Below, in pieces: positions 43,569-51,751 of a DNA stretch of 64,000 nucleotides. Under the pieces are notes generated by a model, which saw only the letters and a list, made by a program, of their open reading frames with translations, searched no databases and was not told the DNA's origin. The translations under genes and the position numbers were made by a program. Position 1 is the stretch's first letter. The number at the start of each line of letters is the position of its first letter. Origin of the DNA: DSFO01 sp041640715 (lineage in GTDB: Archaea; Thermoproteota; Thermoprotei; Gearchaeales; Gearchaeaceae); assembly GCA_041640715.1 (NCBI GenBank), contig JBEPZU010000005.1:9806-73805 (forward strand), written 5' to 3'.

Positions 43569-44445
43569 AGATTTGGTTAAAAAGATTTCTTTTTTAAATC
43601 CTAAGAGCTTAGCCACAGCTTACGATGGGACGAGTAGGGCATATACTTCTAAGAATCTCTTCGAAAGCTTCATGTTATCGCTAGGAATAAACTTGGTCTC
43701 TTGCGATTCTTCTACACCTTCCATGATGAGTTCTTCCTTGAAAGAGCTTGATGTCGATTACGGTGTTTTTTTCCTAGAGAACAATTATATGGTTTTTGAT
43801 AAGAAAGGTTTGCCAATGATGGAATTGCCATCTTTAAGCTCTGAATATGAGATCAAAAGATGGAATGAGATAGGTATCCTAGAGAGGGTAGAGATTTCTA
43901 AATTTTATAGGAGAAAAATAGAAGATTTTTTCGATTTAAAGACAAAGAGGCTAGGGCATATAGTAGTTAATTTGAATTTCAGTCCACTTAGTAAGGTGGT
44001 TCCTTATATTTTACGCAATATATCTTTGAGGCTGACAACTTTGCAAGCTAGCGAAGAAGAAACTTTGAGAGAAGATTTCGAAAGGAGTGTTGAGACTACT
44101 AGGCTGGCGATGAATGCATATAAAGCTGAACTTGCGTTTGTGATCGATAGAATTGGAGAAACGATTAGATTATTAAACGATGAAAAAGATTTTCTAAAAA
44201 AGGCTTGTTCTTTCATATTAAAAAAAGATGAAAAAATTAAAGAGATACTCTTCTTAGGCGAGCATTATTTTGAATTTGACGGTGTTAAATCCCGAAGAAT
44301 AAAAAAGGAAGATTTGAGGTTTGATGAATCTACATTGATTGTGGATACTTCGAAGAATAGCATCATATATCCCAAGATTTCATGGTGGTTTGATTCCTTT
44401 ATTACTTTTTTATCTTGGTATTCAGATAACTTTTTATATAAGTAA
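43561..44445 (+). CDS. Degenerate phosphohexomutase-like protein
   Basis: 294 residues. The N-terminal half aligns by eye with domain I of phosphomannomutase/phosphoglucomutase: a YDGTSRAYTSK region, SLGINLVSCDSSTPS, and then DYGVFFLENNYMVFDKKGLPM where active enzymes have the TASHNP phosphoserine loop. The Ser-His-Asn-Pro is gone. Further on AYKAELAFVIDRIGETIRLL stands where the metal-binding DGDGDR loop belongs, and that motif is also lost. So it is likely a non-catalytic relative. It overlaps prs by 8 bp and is one operon with it. Confidence 0.6.
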   Translation: MVEDLVKKISFLNPKSLATAYDGTSRAYTSKNLFESFMLSLGINLVSCDSSTPSMMSSSLKELDVDYGVFFLENNYMVFDKKGLPMMELPSLSSEYEIKRWNEIGILERVEISKFYRRKIEDFFDLKTKRLGHIVVNLNFSPLSKVVPYILRNISLRLTTLQASEEETLREDFERSVETTRLAMNAYKAELAFVIDRIGETIRLLNDEKDFLKKACSFILKKDEKIKEILFLGEHYFEFDGVKSRRIKKEDLRFDESTLIVDTSKNSIIYPKISWWFDSFITFLSWYSDNFLYK

Positions 44446-44460
44446 AAAGATTATTTGAAT

Positions 44461-44946
44461 ATGGCAGAAGAGAAACCTGAAAAAAAGGAAGAGAAAAAGG
44501 CAAAATCGGTAATAATCGTTAAAGGAGTAGAAGAAGACATAAAAGAATCTCTCAAAGAAGTAGCTGAAATTTCAGGTAAGGCGATTAGCGATGTTGTAAG
44601 AGAAGCATTGAGGTTATACGTAGCTGCTAGAGAAATTGGTTCTAAGACTGTTGAAACCATAACTAGCACGACAAAGGAATTAATAGCTGCAAACGTGACG
44701 GTGATAAAAAACATAGGAGAATTGAGCTTGAATAAGGAAGATCTATTAGCATTTAAGGAGAAGGTATCTTTCATGAACATAAATAAGCTTGAATTTGCAG
44801 AGGACGTTACTGAAGATGTGTTTCAAGAAAAGGTAGATAAAATAGTCAATGTAAAAGAATTGATCGTGAGTAAGAATCTGCCTAAGCACGTTTTACTTCC
44901 AAAGTGCAATTACGTCGATAAAATAACCATAAAACCGCTTGGTTAA
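44461..44946 (+). CDS. Ribbon-helix-helix-domain protein
   Basis: About 161 residues from ATG 44461; TTTTTATATAAG at 44431-44442 is a TATA box at leaderless distance. After a Lys/Glu tail, residues SVIIVKGVEEDIKESLKEVAEISGKAISDVVREALRLYV form a ribbon-helix-helix motif. The rest (NVTVIKNIGELSLNKEDLLAFKEKVS and a C-terminal MNINKLEFAEDV region) is unknown. It probably regulates transcription. It overlaps the glycosyltransferase gene by 8 bp. Confidence 0.7.
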   Translation: MAEEKPEKKEEKKAKSVIIVKGVEEDIKESLKEVAEISGKAISDVVREALRLYVAAREIGSKTVETITSTTKELIAANVTVIKNIGELSLNKEDLLAFKEKVSFMNINKLEFAEDVTEDVFQEKVDKIVNVKELIVSKNLPKHVLLPKCNYVDKITIKPLG

Positions 44947-45643
44947 AGTTAGTTTCATAATAACCACTAAGAATGAGGAGGCTTACATAAAGAGTACACT
45001 CTTATCAATTTTATACCAATCTGCTAAAGTAGACAAAGAAATAATTTTAGTCGACGCTTGTTCCACTGATAAAACTGTTGAAATAGCCAAACCCTTAGTA
45101 GATAAACTAGTTATTGAAAAAAGCAACATCCCACAGGGTAAAAATATAGGTGCTAAGATTTCTAGCGGAGACATTTTAGTTTTTTTGAACGCCGATGTTA
45201 TTCTAGAAAAAAATTGGCTCGAAAAAGTTTTAGATTACTTTAATTCTAAAAAAGCAGGAGCTGTTCATGGATTAATAAAACCTAGGGAAAATAGCCTGAA
45301 AGCTATGGTGTTTGTATCTTTATGGAATTTATTGATATTTTTGTCTTCTAAATTAAGGAAGGTTCATACTTCTGGAGAATCTACTCTCGCAGTAAGAAGG
45401 GAATTTTTTTTTAAAGTAGGAGGATTCAGGGAAGACTTAGCTGTATTCGAAGATATAGATATTGGGCTGAGGCTCTCTAAGCTTACTCCTATATTTCTAG
45501 CAAAAGATTGCTTCTCTATAGCTTCTGTTAGAAGATTTGAAAAAGACGGTTACTTGAAATGGCTTTCGATATGGCTTTCCATCGCAATATTTTATTTCAT
45601 TAGGAAAAGATCTTTGCTAAAAGAGTATCCTTTAGTTAGATAG
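44939..45643 (+). CDS. Glycosyltransferase family 2
   Basis: 234 residues from TTG 44939. The GT-A fold starts VKVSFIITTKNEEAYIKSTLLSIL, then EIILVDACSTDKT, and the metal-binding region VFLNADVIL. FREDLAVFEDIDIGLRL carries the ED catalytic pair. A hydrophobic C-terminus (WLSIWLSIAIFYFI) suggests membrane attachment. It would transfer a sugar to a lipid or protein; the acceptor is unknown. It overlaps the ribbon-helix-helix gene by 8 bp. Confidence 0.85.
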   Translation: MVKVSFIITTKNEEAYIKSTLLSILYQSAKVDKEIILVDACSTDKTVEIAKPLVDKLVIEKSNIPQGKNIGAKISSGDILVFLNADVILEKNWLEKVLDYFNSKKAGAVHGLIKPRENSLKAMVFVSLWNLLIFLSSKLRKVHTSGESTLAVRREFFFKVGGFREDLAVFEDIDIGLRLSKLTPIFLAKDCFSIASVRRFEKDGYLKWLSIWLSIAIFYFIRKRSLLKEYPLVR

Positions 45644-45698
45644 GTCAGTTCGTCGCGAGATAATCATCATTCATTCTGGGACGGCTTCTTCATCCCCT
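45643..45698 (-). ncRNA. Candidate C/D box sRNA
   Basis: On the minus strand a C box GGATGA (45690-45695), an 11-nt guide, a D' box CAGA (45675-45678), a 4-nt linker, a perfect C' box ATGATGA (45664-45670), a 15-nt guide and a perfect D box CTGA (45645-45648) occur in order. A TATA-like TTATAAATC near 45722-45730 is at promoter distance. The D guide (TTATCTCGCGACGAA) can pair with the CGUCGUGAGA-type element of 23S rRNA with one G-U. The sRNA is inferred from box order and spacing. Confidence 0.5.
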
Positions 45699-45729
45699 TT
45701 TTTATATTATCGTCTAGATTTATAAAAAC

Positions 45730-46185
45730 ATGTTCAAATACGTAGTTTCGGCAGTGATCAAAAATGAAATCGGTGAGATCCTAGCAGTTAAAAGGAGGAA
45801 AGACGAAAAGGAACATCCTGATATGTGGGGTTTGCCCGCTTTGTCCTTTAAGCCTCCTGAAATGCCTGAAAGTGCTCTTAAGAGATTAGCTAAGGAAAAG
45901 TTGAATTGCGAAATAGAACCTATTTGTTTTCTAGGCGCGATAGCTCAAAATAGACCTAGCTATAGAATTTTCCTTTTGCTCTACGAAGCTAGGGTTGAGA
46001 AAGGAAAGCCCGATGTTTATAGCAATTTAAAGTATTCTGAGCAAGCTTGGGTCAAAGATTTAAGTATATTCTTTCCTATCGCTAAGAAAGGTTCAGCTTG
46101 TGCTCAGCTCTTACTTTATAGTCAAGGATTGTTGAAAGAAGAAGATTTGATCTTAGACTTAGCGAAGGAAATGCTTGAAGGTTAA
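45730..46185 (+). CDS. Nudix-fold protein with degenerate Nudix box
   Basis: 151 residues. VVSAVIKNEIGEILAVKRRKDEKEHPDMWGLPAL is a typical Nudix opening. The Nudix box position reads PEMPESALKRLAKEKL, where the GX5EX7REUXEEXGU pattern is only partly kept: the R-E start is R-L and the second E pair is E-K. FLLLYEARVEKG and EQAWVKDL follow. Whether it hydrolyses nucleotides is unclear. ATG 45730 has a TATA-like TTTATATTAT about 25 bp upstream. Confidence 0.7.
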   Translation: MFKYVVSAVIKNEIGEILAVKRRKDEKEHPDMWGLPALSFKPPEMPESALKRLAKEKLNCEIEPICFLGAIAQNRPSYRIFLLLYEARVEKGKPDVYSNLKYSEQAWVKDLSIFFPIAKKGSACAQLLLYSQGLLKEEDLILDLAKEMLEG

Positions 46186-46214
46186 AATAAGAGTATAGTA
46201 TAAAAAAATTAAGT

Positions 46215-46286
46215 GGGCCGGTAGTTCAGTGGTAGAATATCCGCCTTGCACGCGGAAGGTCGAGGGTTCGAATCCCTCCCGGTCCA
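46215..46286 (+). tRNA. tRNA-Ala (anticodon TGC)
   Basis: Acceptor GGGCCGG (46215-46221) pairs with CCGGTCC (46279-46285), including the G3-U70 pair that marks alanine tRNAs, with discriminator A at 46286. The anticodon stem TCCGC/GCGGA encloses the loop CTTGCAC, giving TGC. The T-arm is GAGGG-TTCGAAT-CCCTC. There is no intron and no encoded CCA. Confidence 0.96.
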
Positions 46287-47088
46287 CTGGATTTAAGCAA
46301 ATCCCAGATTTTCACATGTTTGCTTTTCTTTCCATTTATTCATTTCTAAATTTTATCTCCATAAAGTCGCGCTATAGTATACTTAGATGATTCTTTTCTT
46401 CTTTGAAACATGATTAGACGGCCGATGTTGATTCCTTTATTAGGAACGGCTTGTTGATTCCTTATGAAGTATAGGTTTGGAGAGTGGTGTCCCTGGAACT
46501 ATACGAGGAATAATGCATCAGAATAACCTATGCTTAATATTCTGTGTGGTGTGTAAAATTCTTAGGAATAGTTTTACATCAAGTATTATGAAGTGAGTTC
46601 TCTTTTCATGGTTGTAGCAGCTCAGCTCTCCTCTTGCTTTTCCTTCTATAACTTCCTTTAATGCTTCTCTACCTTCTCTAATCATCTCTATCCAACCTAG
46701 TTCAGCGGGAGTCTTACCTTAGCGTGAAGGATGGATAAGCCTCTCAATAGTGACGTTATGTAACTGATGGTTGCTTTTCAGCCGTTAAAAAGTTTTTATT
46801 TTCTCCTAGCTTCTGAAAGGAGTTACAAAACTCTCATTCACGCTAAAATACAGGTTAATCTATCATTTTATCTTATTCTCTAGACCTTCTTCTTAATAGT
46901 CATTGCCGATATCATAACGCATGGCTTCCAATAACTATCCAAATGTTTGCAAAATCCTATATTTGTGCATTATGAATTTGTCACACGACTTGAATTGATG
47001 GGAAAGACCTAGCTGGAACATTAAGCTCTTGAAACAATTTAGATTTGGCAAATATCAAGAGAATGAAAGTATGTGTTACAAACTTTCA
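46287..47088. other. 0.8 kb region without an intact gene
   Basis: No frame longer than about 60 codons is open on either strand. It holds a decayed coding stretch on the minus strand (listed next), short repeats such as GTTGATTCCTTTATTAGG near 46429 followed by GTTGATTCCTTATGAAG, a GTATAG/CTATAC inverted repeat near 46470-46504, and a promoter-like CGTTAAAAAG at 46783-46792. It looks like relic sequence between tRNA-Ala and the transporter gene, a typical place for past insertions. Confidence 0.5.
46518..46784 (-). pseudogene. Decayed coding stretch with internal stop
   Basis: On the minus strand one frame is open from 46784 to a TAA at 46719-46721 (RLKSNHQLHNVTIERLIHPSR) and then on to a TGA at 46518-46520. 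The second part runs GKTPAELGWIEMIREGREALKEVIEGKARGE and onward, with protein-like composition. A single stop separates two plausible coding halves, and no good start codon precedes the first. An ATG at 46685 could start a 55-residue product. I do not recognise the family, so pseudogene status is inferred from the interrupted frame. Confidence 0.35.
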
Positions 47089-47910
47089 CTAGCTAGTCAT
47101 CGTTAAATACACTCCAAGCAAGGTTATCGCAGAACCTATCATCTCAACCAATGTTGGAATTTCTTGGAAAAATAGGAATGAAAACACGTACGCCATTATA
47201 GGGACAAGCAATGAACCTGAACCCGCCTTAACGCTACCTAAATGCTTAATTGCGTTAAACCAAAAATAAAACCCTCCTACTTGTGCTATCAAAGCTAAAG
47301 CTAATAATAATCCTATATTTGTGAGAGTTAAGTCGAAGTAATATCCTATAGGAGTTAAAGCGAGAAGTACTGGCAAAGAAAGTAAGCCCATAGATGCGTT
47401 AAGTTTGATCAAATCCTCCTTTAGCAAATTCCTCCGATAATAAACTACGCCAACGCCCCAAGATAGTCCTCCCAATATTCCAAATAGTAAACCGAGATCG
47501 AAATTAAAAAAGGCTGTACCTGTTATTCCCAATACACCCAATACCACTCCTACTATACTCTTCGTTCTAATTTTGTTACCTAAGAGGATTTCGGTTATTA
47601 CAATGAATAAAGGTTGGGTGTATATCATGACAGCTACCAACCCCGGACTGGATGAAAAATATATCCCCAAATTTAGGAAGGTCAAGAGTCCTACAAAATT
47701 CAATAGGGCATTTATGAACTGTTTAAAGCCTATGATTATTTTTCTCCCAATTATATAGAAGAATATCATAGCGACCATTACCCTTACGTAACTGATTATC
47801 ATTGGTGAAGAATAAAAGGTGACGAGTTTTGTTAAAGGATAGGATAATCCCCAGAGCAATACTAACGGTATCATCCATCTCAAAAATAGCACTCCTGTGT
47901 TTGGAGTCAC
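47089..47910 (-). CDS. DMT/EamA-family transporter
   Basis: 273 residues with ten membrane segments in two EamA repeats: WGLSYPLTKLVTFYSSPMIISYVR begins the first and GGLSWGVGVVYYRRNLL the second. SGSLLVPIMAYVFSFLFFQEIPT is the family's late signature. It exports or imports small metabolites; the substrate is unknown. The GTG start at 47910 has a TTTTTTAG-type element about 25 bp upstream; ATG 47874 is an alternative. Confidence 0.85.
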   Translation of the reverse strand: MTPNTGVLFLRWMIPLVLLWGLSYPLTKLVTFYSSPMIISYVRVMVAMIFFYIIGRKIIIGFKQFINALLNFVGLLTFLNLGIYFSSSPGLVAVMIYTQPLFIVITEILLGNKIRTKSIVGVVLGVLGITGTAFFNFDLGLLFGILGGLSWGVGVVYYRRNLLKEDLIKLNASMGLLSLPVLLALTPIGYYFDLTLTNIGLLLALALIAQVGGFYFWFNAIKHLGSVKAGSGSLLVPIMAYVFSFLFFQEIPTLVEMIGSAITLLGVYLTMTS

Positions 47911-48190
47911 AAATAATCTCTTAATCTCCTGCTAAAAAACTTGATCATCGTCTAACTTAAATCATTTGTATTGGATTCCCAAGTACTCCTTCTAGGATAA
48001 AGAGACCCTTCAAATAGTGAGTTTATGTCTGAGAAGTAAAAGAGTAATCTACCAGGGGTTAATTATGTGATCAGGATTTTGATATTCGTAGATTTAAAAG
48101 CTGATCTGTTTAATAATCGTTTAGAGTATACAATCATAATTTTAAATATATTTTAAAATATAATATTTATGAATATGGTAAATTAAAAAA

Positions 48191-49378
48191 TTATACTTTT
48201 TCTAATATTATTGCTCCCCCTTGTCCTCCTCCTACACATAACGTAGCCACTCCGTAATCTTTCCCATCCAAAATCAACTGCCTAGCCAATGTTCCTACTA
48301 TTCTAGCTCCTGTAGCACCTAGAGGATGTCCTATGGCTATTGCTCCCCCTCTCTTATTCACGTTCTCCTCCTCTAATTCCAACTCCTTTATAGCATAAAG
48401 TACCACTGCAGCAAATGCCTCGTTTATTTCCCAAAGATCTATGTCCTTTACGCTTAGATCTACCTTCTCTAAGGCCTTTTTAGAAGCCGGAACTGGACCT
48501 TTGCCCATTACTGTTGGTGGTACTCCAGCGAATCCAAAACTTCTTATCTTGGCCATCGGTGTCAATCCATATTTTTTAACTGCATTTTTAGACATCAAAA
48601 GGACATAAGAGGAGCCTGAGTTAAGGGGGGAAGAATTCCCTGCAGTTATCTTACCATTAGGTTTAAACGCGGGTGGCAATTGAGACAACTTCTCTAAACT
48701 CGTGTCTTGTCTTACAGATTGATCTATATCTAAGTTAACTTTCTTGCCATCTATTTCAACTTCGACAGGCAATATTTCGTCTTTAAAATAACCATCTTGT
48801 ATAGCTTTCCAAGCTAATTGATGACTTCTCAAAGACCATCTATCCATTTCCTCTCTGCTTATATTTGCTTCCTCAGCTAGTTTTTCAGCAGTAAGTCCCA
48901 TGATATAACCAGTAGCTAGATCATATTCAGCGTATTCAGGGCTCGTTATGAAGTTAACGTTAATTTCAATATGGGGATTATCGAATATAGGAGTCTTGGA
49001 CATTTTCTCCACACCTCCTGCTATTACTATATCTGCCATATCTGTTGAGATTTCCATCGCACCTATCGCGATAGATGTTATCGATGATGCACATTGTCTA
49101 TCCACAGCTATGGTTGGAATATTATAAGGTAGTTTAGCCGCGAATATTTCATGTCTTCCTCCATAAGCCCATTGTTCACCTACTTGAAGTGCGCAGCCTG
49201 TTATTATTTCATCTATTTCGGTTGGCTTTATTCCGTTCTTTTCTATTAACTTGTTAATAACAAGCGCAGCCAATTCTTCTGGCCTAATATTGTAAAATGG
49301 ATCTTTTTGAGGTTCTTTTCTTGAAAACCTAGTGAAGGGGGTTCTTAGAAAATCTACAAGATATACGTCTTGTAGCAT
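48191..49378 (-). CDS. Acetyl-CoA C-acyltransferase (thiolase)
   Basis: About 395 residues from ATG 49378. The acyl-binding cysteine is Cys96 in VDRQCASSITS, and the second set is INEAFA, GHPLGATGAR and LCVGGGQGG with its cysteine. It could break down or build acyl-CoA; without fatty-acid neighbours the direction is unknown. A frame extending to 49429 would add KCKCGGK, but a TATA box at 49401-49410 inside that extension favours the shorter protein, which also begins at the standard thiolase N-terminus. About 280 bp of AT-rich DNA with nothing I recognise separates it from the transporter. Confidence 0.9.
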   Translation of the reverse strand: MLQDVYLVDFLRTPFTRFSRKEPQKDPFYNIRPEELAALVINKLIEKNGIKPTEIDEIITGCALQVGEQWAYGGRHEIFAAKLPYNIPTIAVDRQCASSITSIAIGAMEISTDMADIVIAGGVEKMSKTPIFDNPHIEINVNFITSPEYAEYDLATGYIMGLTAEKLAEEANISREEMDRWSLRSHQLAWKAIQDGYFKDEILPVEVEIDGKKVNLDIDQSVRQDTSLEKLSQLPPAFKPNGKITAGNSSPLNSGSSYVLLMSKNAVKKYGLTPMAKIRSFGFAGVPPTVMGKGPVPASKKALEKVDLSVKDIDLWEINEAFAAVVLYAIKELELEEENVNKRGGAIAIGHPLGATGARIVGTLARQLILDGKDYGVATLCVGGGQGGAIILEKV

Positions 49379-49400
49379 TTTTCCACCACATTTACATTTA

Positions 49401-49410
49401 GTTTTATAAG
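49401..49410 (-). promoter_or_regulatory. TATA box of the thiolase gene
   Basis: CTTATAAAAC on the minus strand lies about 27 bp before ATG 49378, within the apparent upstream extension of the reading frame. It supports the shorter, leaderless start. Confidence 0.5.
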
Positions 49411-49429
49411 TTAAATCTTTCAATCCCAT

Positions 49430-49806
49430 GTTAGTCTGATTCTAATGTTTCTTCTCTTCAATCATTTGCAGCGCTAGGCCAACTGTTCGTTTTCTTCAAA
49501 ACATACGCACAATCTTTCGTGGATCTTATTTAATAACAATAGCATAATTTTTTAATCGCTTTAATAAAATAATTTGTTCTTAATTTTTCATTGGGCTTTG
49601 TAATCGTTTATAAGCCTTTCTTAATCATCAATTTAAATAGATCACTTAGCTCGTAAAGCCGTCACGAGGTATATGGTTTTGGACTTTACTGTGTGATGCA
49701 GGTAAAGAGATAATCCCGACTTATAGTTAGATAGAAGTCCACCTAATTCGTAACAGCTGTTCATTTTTGGGCGTTAAAAAATAAAGGTTATTAGTAATTT
49801 AGTTTT
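49430..49806. other. Intergenic region between thiolase and M20-family genes
   Basis: No gene is seen. Minus-strand TTGATGATT near 49633 resembles a C box but has no D box. A self-complementary segment pairs GGACTT (about 49680) with AAGTCC (about 49735). GCGTTAAAAAATAAAGG at 49771-49787 is the likely promoter of the M20 gene and has a relative at 46760-46791. Confidence 0.5.
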
Positions 49807-51237
49807 ATGCAAGAAGAATTGTCCAGGATATTTGAAGAAGTGGATAGGAATTACGAGAGACATTTAGAAAGAATTCAAAGATTGGTAAGACAACCTTCTG
49901 TGAGTCCTTTGAATATGGGAGTAAGAGAATGTGCTGATTTGGTAAAAGAAATGCTTTTTGAAATAGGATGTTCGTATGTTAGTTTGGTAGAAACCAAAGG
50001 TAATCCCGTAGTATATGGAGAATATAATAGCAACGCTGAGAGAACTGTTCTAGTCTATTTGATGTATGATACTATGCCTGCTGATGAGGAAGGCTGGATC
50101 GTAGATCCCTTTGAAGGGAAAGTAGTGAAAACGGATTATTTCGGAGAAACGTTGGTAGCAAGAGGTGCTGTCAATTCAAAAGGACCTTTAGGTGCATTTT
50201 TGAATGCAGTTGAATCCATTAAAAACGCAGGAAAAGAGTTGCCTGTCAACTTGATATTTGTAGCAGAAGGAGAAGAAGAACTAGGTAGTAGAAACCTGCC
50301 TAGCTTCATAGAGGCATACCAAGATAAGTTGAAAAAAGCAGATGTAGTTTTCTTTCCTTTCCCTTCTGAAAACAGAAAAGGGAAGCCTATAATTCATCTA
50401 GGTGTTAAGGGAATAGTTTACTTTGAACTAGAGCTTTCAGGAGAGAATTGGGGCAAAGGACCAACTAAGTTTGGAATACATGGAAGCAACAAGGCCTGGG
50501 TGGATAGTCCTGTTTGGAGATTCATACATGCCTTAGCTACGATGACGAGCGAAGATGGAAATAAAGTTTTAATAGAGGGATTTTACGATAAGGTCGCTGT
50601 TCCTACAGACGAAGATCTATATTTACTCGAAAAGCTATCTGAGACCTTTGATGAGGAAGCTGTTAAGGAACAACTACAAATAAAGCATTTCATAGATGAT
50701 AAGCAAGGAGTAGAAGCCTTGAAGCTTTATCTATTCTCTCCAACTTTGAACATAAACGGGATTTGGGGTGGGTATACACAAGTTGGTACTAAGACTTTAT
50801 TACCTAGTAAGGTAACCGCTAAGGTAGATGTTAGATTGGTTCCTAATATGAAAGTTGAAGACATAATACCTATGATAAGGAAGCACTTGGATTCAAAAGG
50901 CTTTAAAGAAGTAGAAATAAGGTTATTAGAAAGAGGTTACAATCCAGCGAGGATGAGTTACAAAGATAAGTATGTGAAGGCTTTAATTAAGACAATAGAA
51001 TATTTCGGTAAAAAGCCAGAACTATGGCCTACTTTGGCTGGCAGTGCTCCGTTTTCATTATTCCATGATTCTCCTCTAAATCTTCCTTTCATAGTCGGAG
51101 GACTTGGTCATGGAGGATTAGCCCATAGTCCTAATGAATATTTAGTAGTAGGAGAAGGAGGACCTACCAGCGGTCTTAGAACAATGGAGAACTCTTTCGT
51201 AAAGCTTCTCTACGATATTGCAACGACTTCAGACTAA
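49807..51237 (+). CDS. M20-family peptidase-like protein with altered metal ligands
   Basis: 476 residues with the M20 catalytic/dimerisation architecture: PADEEGWIVDPFEG, AEGEEELGSRNL, a dimerisation domain (GTKTLLPSKVTAKVDVRL) and the late GLAHSPNEY. The metal-ligand His of the GH-x-D motif is replaced by Met86 (LMYDTMP), and the bridging Asp of the GRGA-x-D-DKG motif is Asn123 (RGAVNSKG). A third ligand is probably lost in VVFFPFPSEN. A retained Asp88, the EEE and the late His remain. I recall similar ligand-altered M20 relatives elsewhere, but the activity is unknown. Confidence 0.8.
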   Translation: MQEELSRIFEEVDRNYERHLERIQRLVRQPSVSPLNMGVRECADLVKEMLFEIGCSYVSLVETKGNPVVYGEYNSNAERTVLVYLMYDTMPADEEGWIVDPFEGKVVKTDYFGETLVARGAVNSKGPLGAFLNAVESIKNAGKELPVNLIFVAEGEEELGSRNLPSFIEAYQDKLKKADVVFFPFPSENRKGKPIIHLGVKGIVYFELELSGENWGKGPTKFGIHGSNKAWVDSPVWRFIHALATMTSEDGNKVLIEGFYDKVAVPTDEDLYLLEKLSETFDEEAVKEQLQIKHFIDDKQGVEALKLYLFSPTLNINGIWGGYTQVGTKTLLPSKVTAKVDVRLVPNMKVEDIIPMIRKHLDSKGFKEVEIRLLERGYNPARMSYKDKYVKALIKTIEYFGKKPELWPTLAGSAPFSLFHDSPLNLPFIVGGLGHGGLAHSPNEYLVVGEGGPTSGLRTMENSFVKLLYDIATTSD

Positions 51238-51281
51238 GCATTGTTTAGAGTTTTTAAGCAGTTTTGAAATAATATCAAAAT

Positions 51282-51596
51282 ATGAAAAGAGAGAAAAAGA
51301 AGAGTATCTTCGATGATTTGTTCGAAGATCTATTCAGCGATTTCGATAATTTTTCTAAAGGATTCGTGGGAGGATATTCTATAAGCGTGATTAGTTCAGG
51401 AGGAAAGACTAAGGTTCATGTTAAAGCAGATAAGAATACTGATGTCGCTAAGCTAAGACGTGAGCTAGAAGAGAGATATCCGGGTGCAGAAATAACAATA
51501 GAAGGAGGTAAAGTTCCGATAGAAGAAGGTCCTAAAAAGAAATCGATGATCGAAGTTATAGAAGAAAGGAAGCTAGAAGAAGAAGAAAATAAATAA
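51282..51596 (+). CDS. Conserved hypothetical protein
   Basis: 104 residues. Acidic N-terminus IFDDLFEDLFSDFDNFSKGF, then GGYSISVISSGGKTKVHVKADKNTDVAKLRRELEERYPGAEI, which looks like a conserved beta-helix module of Thermoproteota, and a Lys/Glu-rich tail. I do not know the function. ATG 51282 has a TTTTTAAG-type TATA element about 27 bp upstream. It lies between the M20 gene and tRNA with CAU anticodon. Confidence 0.65.
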   Translation: MKREKKKSIFDDLFEDLFSDFDNFSKGFVGGYSISVISSGGKTKVHVKADKNTDVAKLRRELEERYPGAEITIEGGKVPIEEGPKKKSMIEVIEERKLEEEENK

Positions 51597-51619
51597 TTCT
51601 TTAAGGAATATTAAAAAAA

Positions 51620-51693
51620 GGGCCCGTAGCTCAGCTAGGTAGAGCACCCGGCTCATAACCGGGGGGTCCTGGGTTCAAATCCCAGCGGGCCCA
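51620..51693 (+). tRNA. tRNA with CAU anticodon (elongator Met or Ile2)
   Basis: Acceptor GGGCCCG (51620-51626) pairs with CGGGCCC (51686-51692), with discriminator A at 51693. The anticodon stem CCCGG/CCGGG encloses the loop CTCATAA, giving CAT. It is not the initiator, which in archaea has an A1-U72 pair. Elongator methionine is most likely; the GGGCCCG acceptor also occurs in isoleucine tRNAs, so a lysidine/agmatidine-type Ile2 cannot be excluded. Confidence 0.92.
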
Positions 51694-51751
51694 CATTTTC
51701 ATTTCAATTTTTTGTGTGAATTCAATATGATTCTTTTTAGAAGAAACGCTT

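Noticed and set aside
46901..47000. Short plus-strand ORF beginning MASNNYPNVCKILYL
   Set aside because: Only about 25 codons, with no promoter or ribosome binding site and no recognisable domain.
49379..49429. N-terminal extension of the thiolase with KCKCGGK
   Set aside because: A TATA box lies inside it and the thiolase family normally begins at the internal Met, so the extension is probably not translated.
49430..49806. C-box-like TTGATGATT in the thiolase-M20 spacer
   Set aside because: No D box follows, so an RNA gene is not supported.
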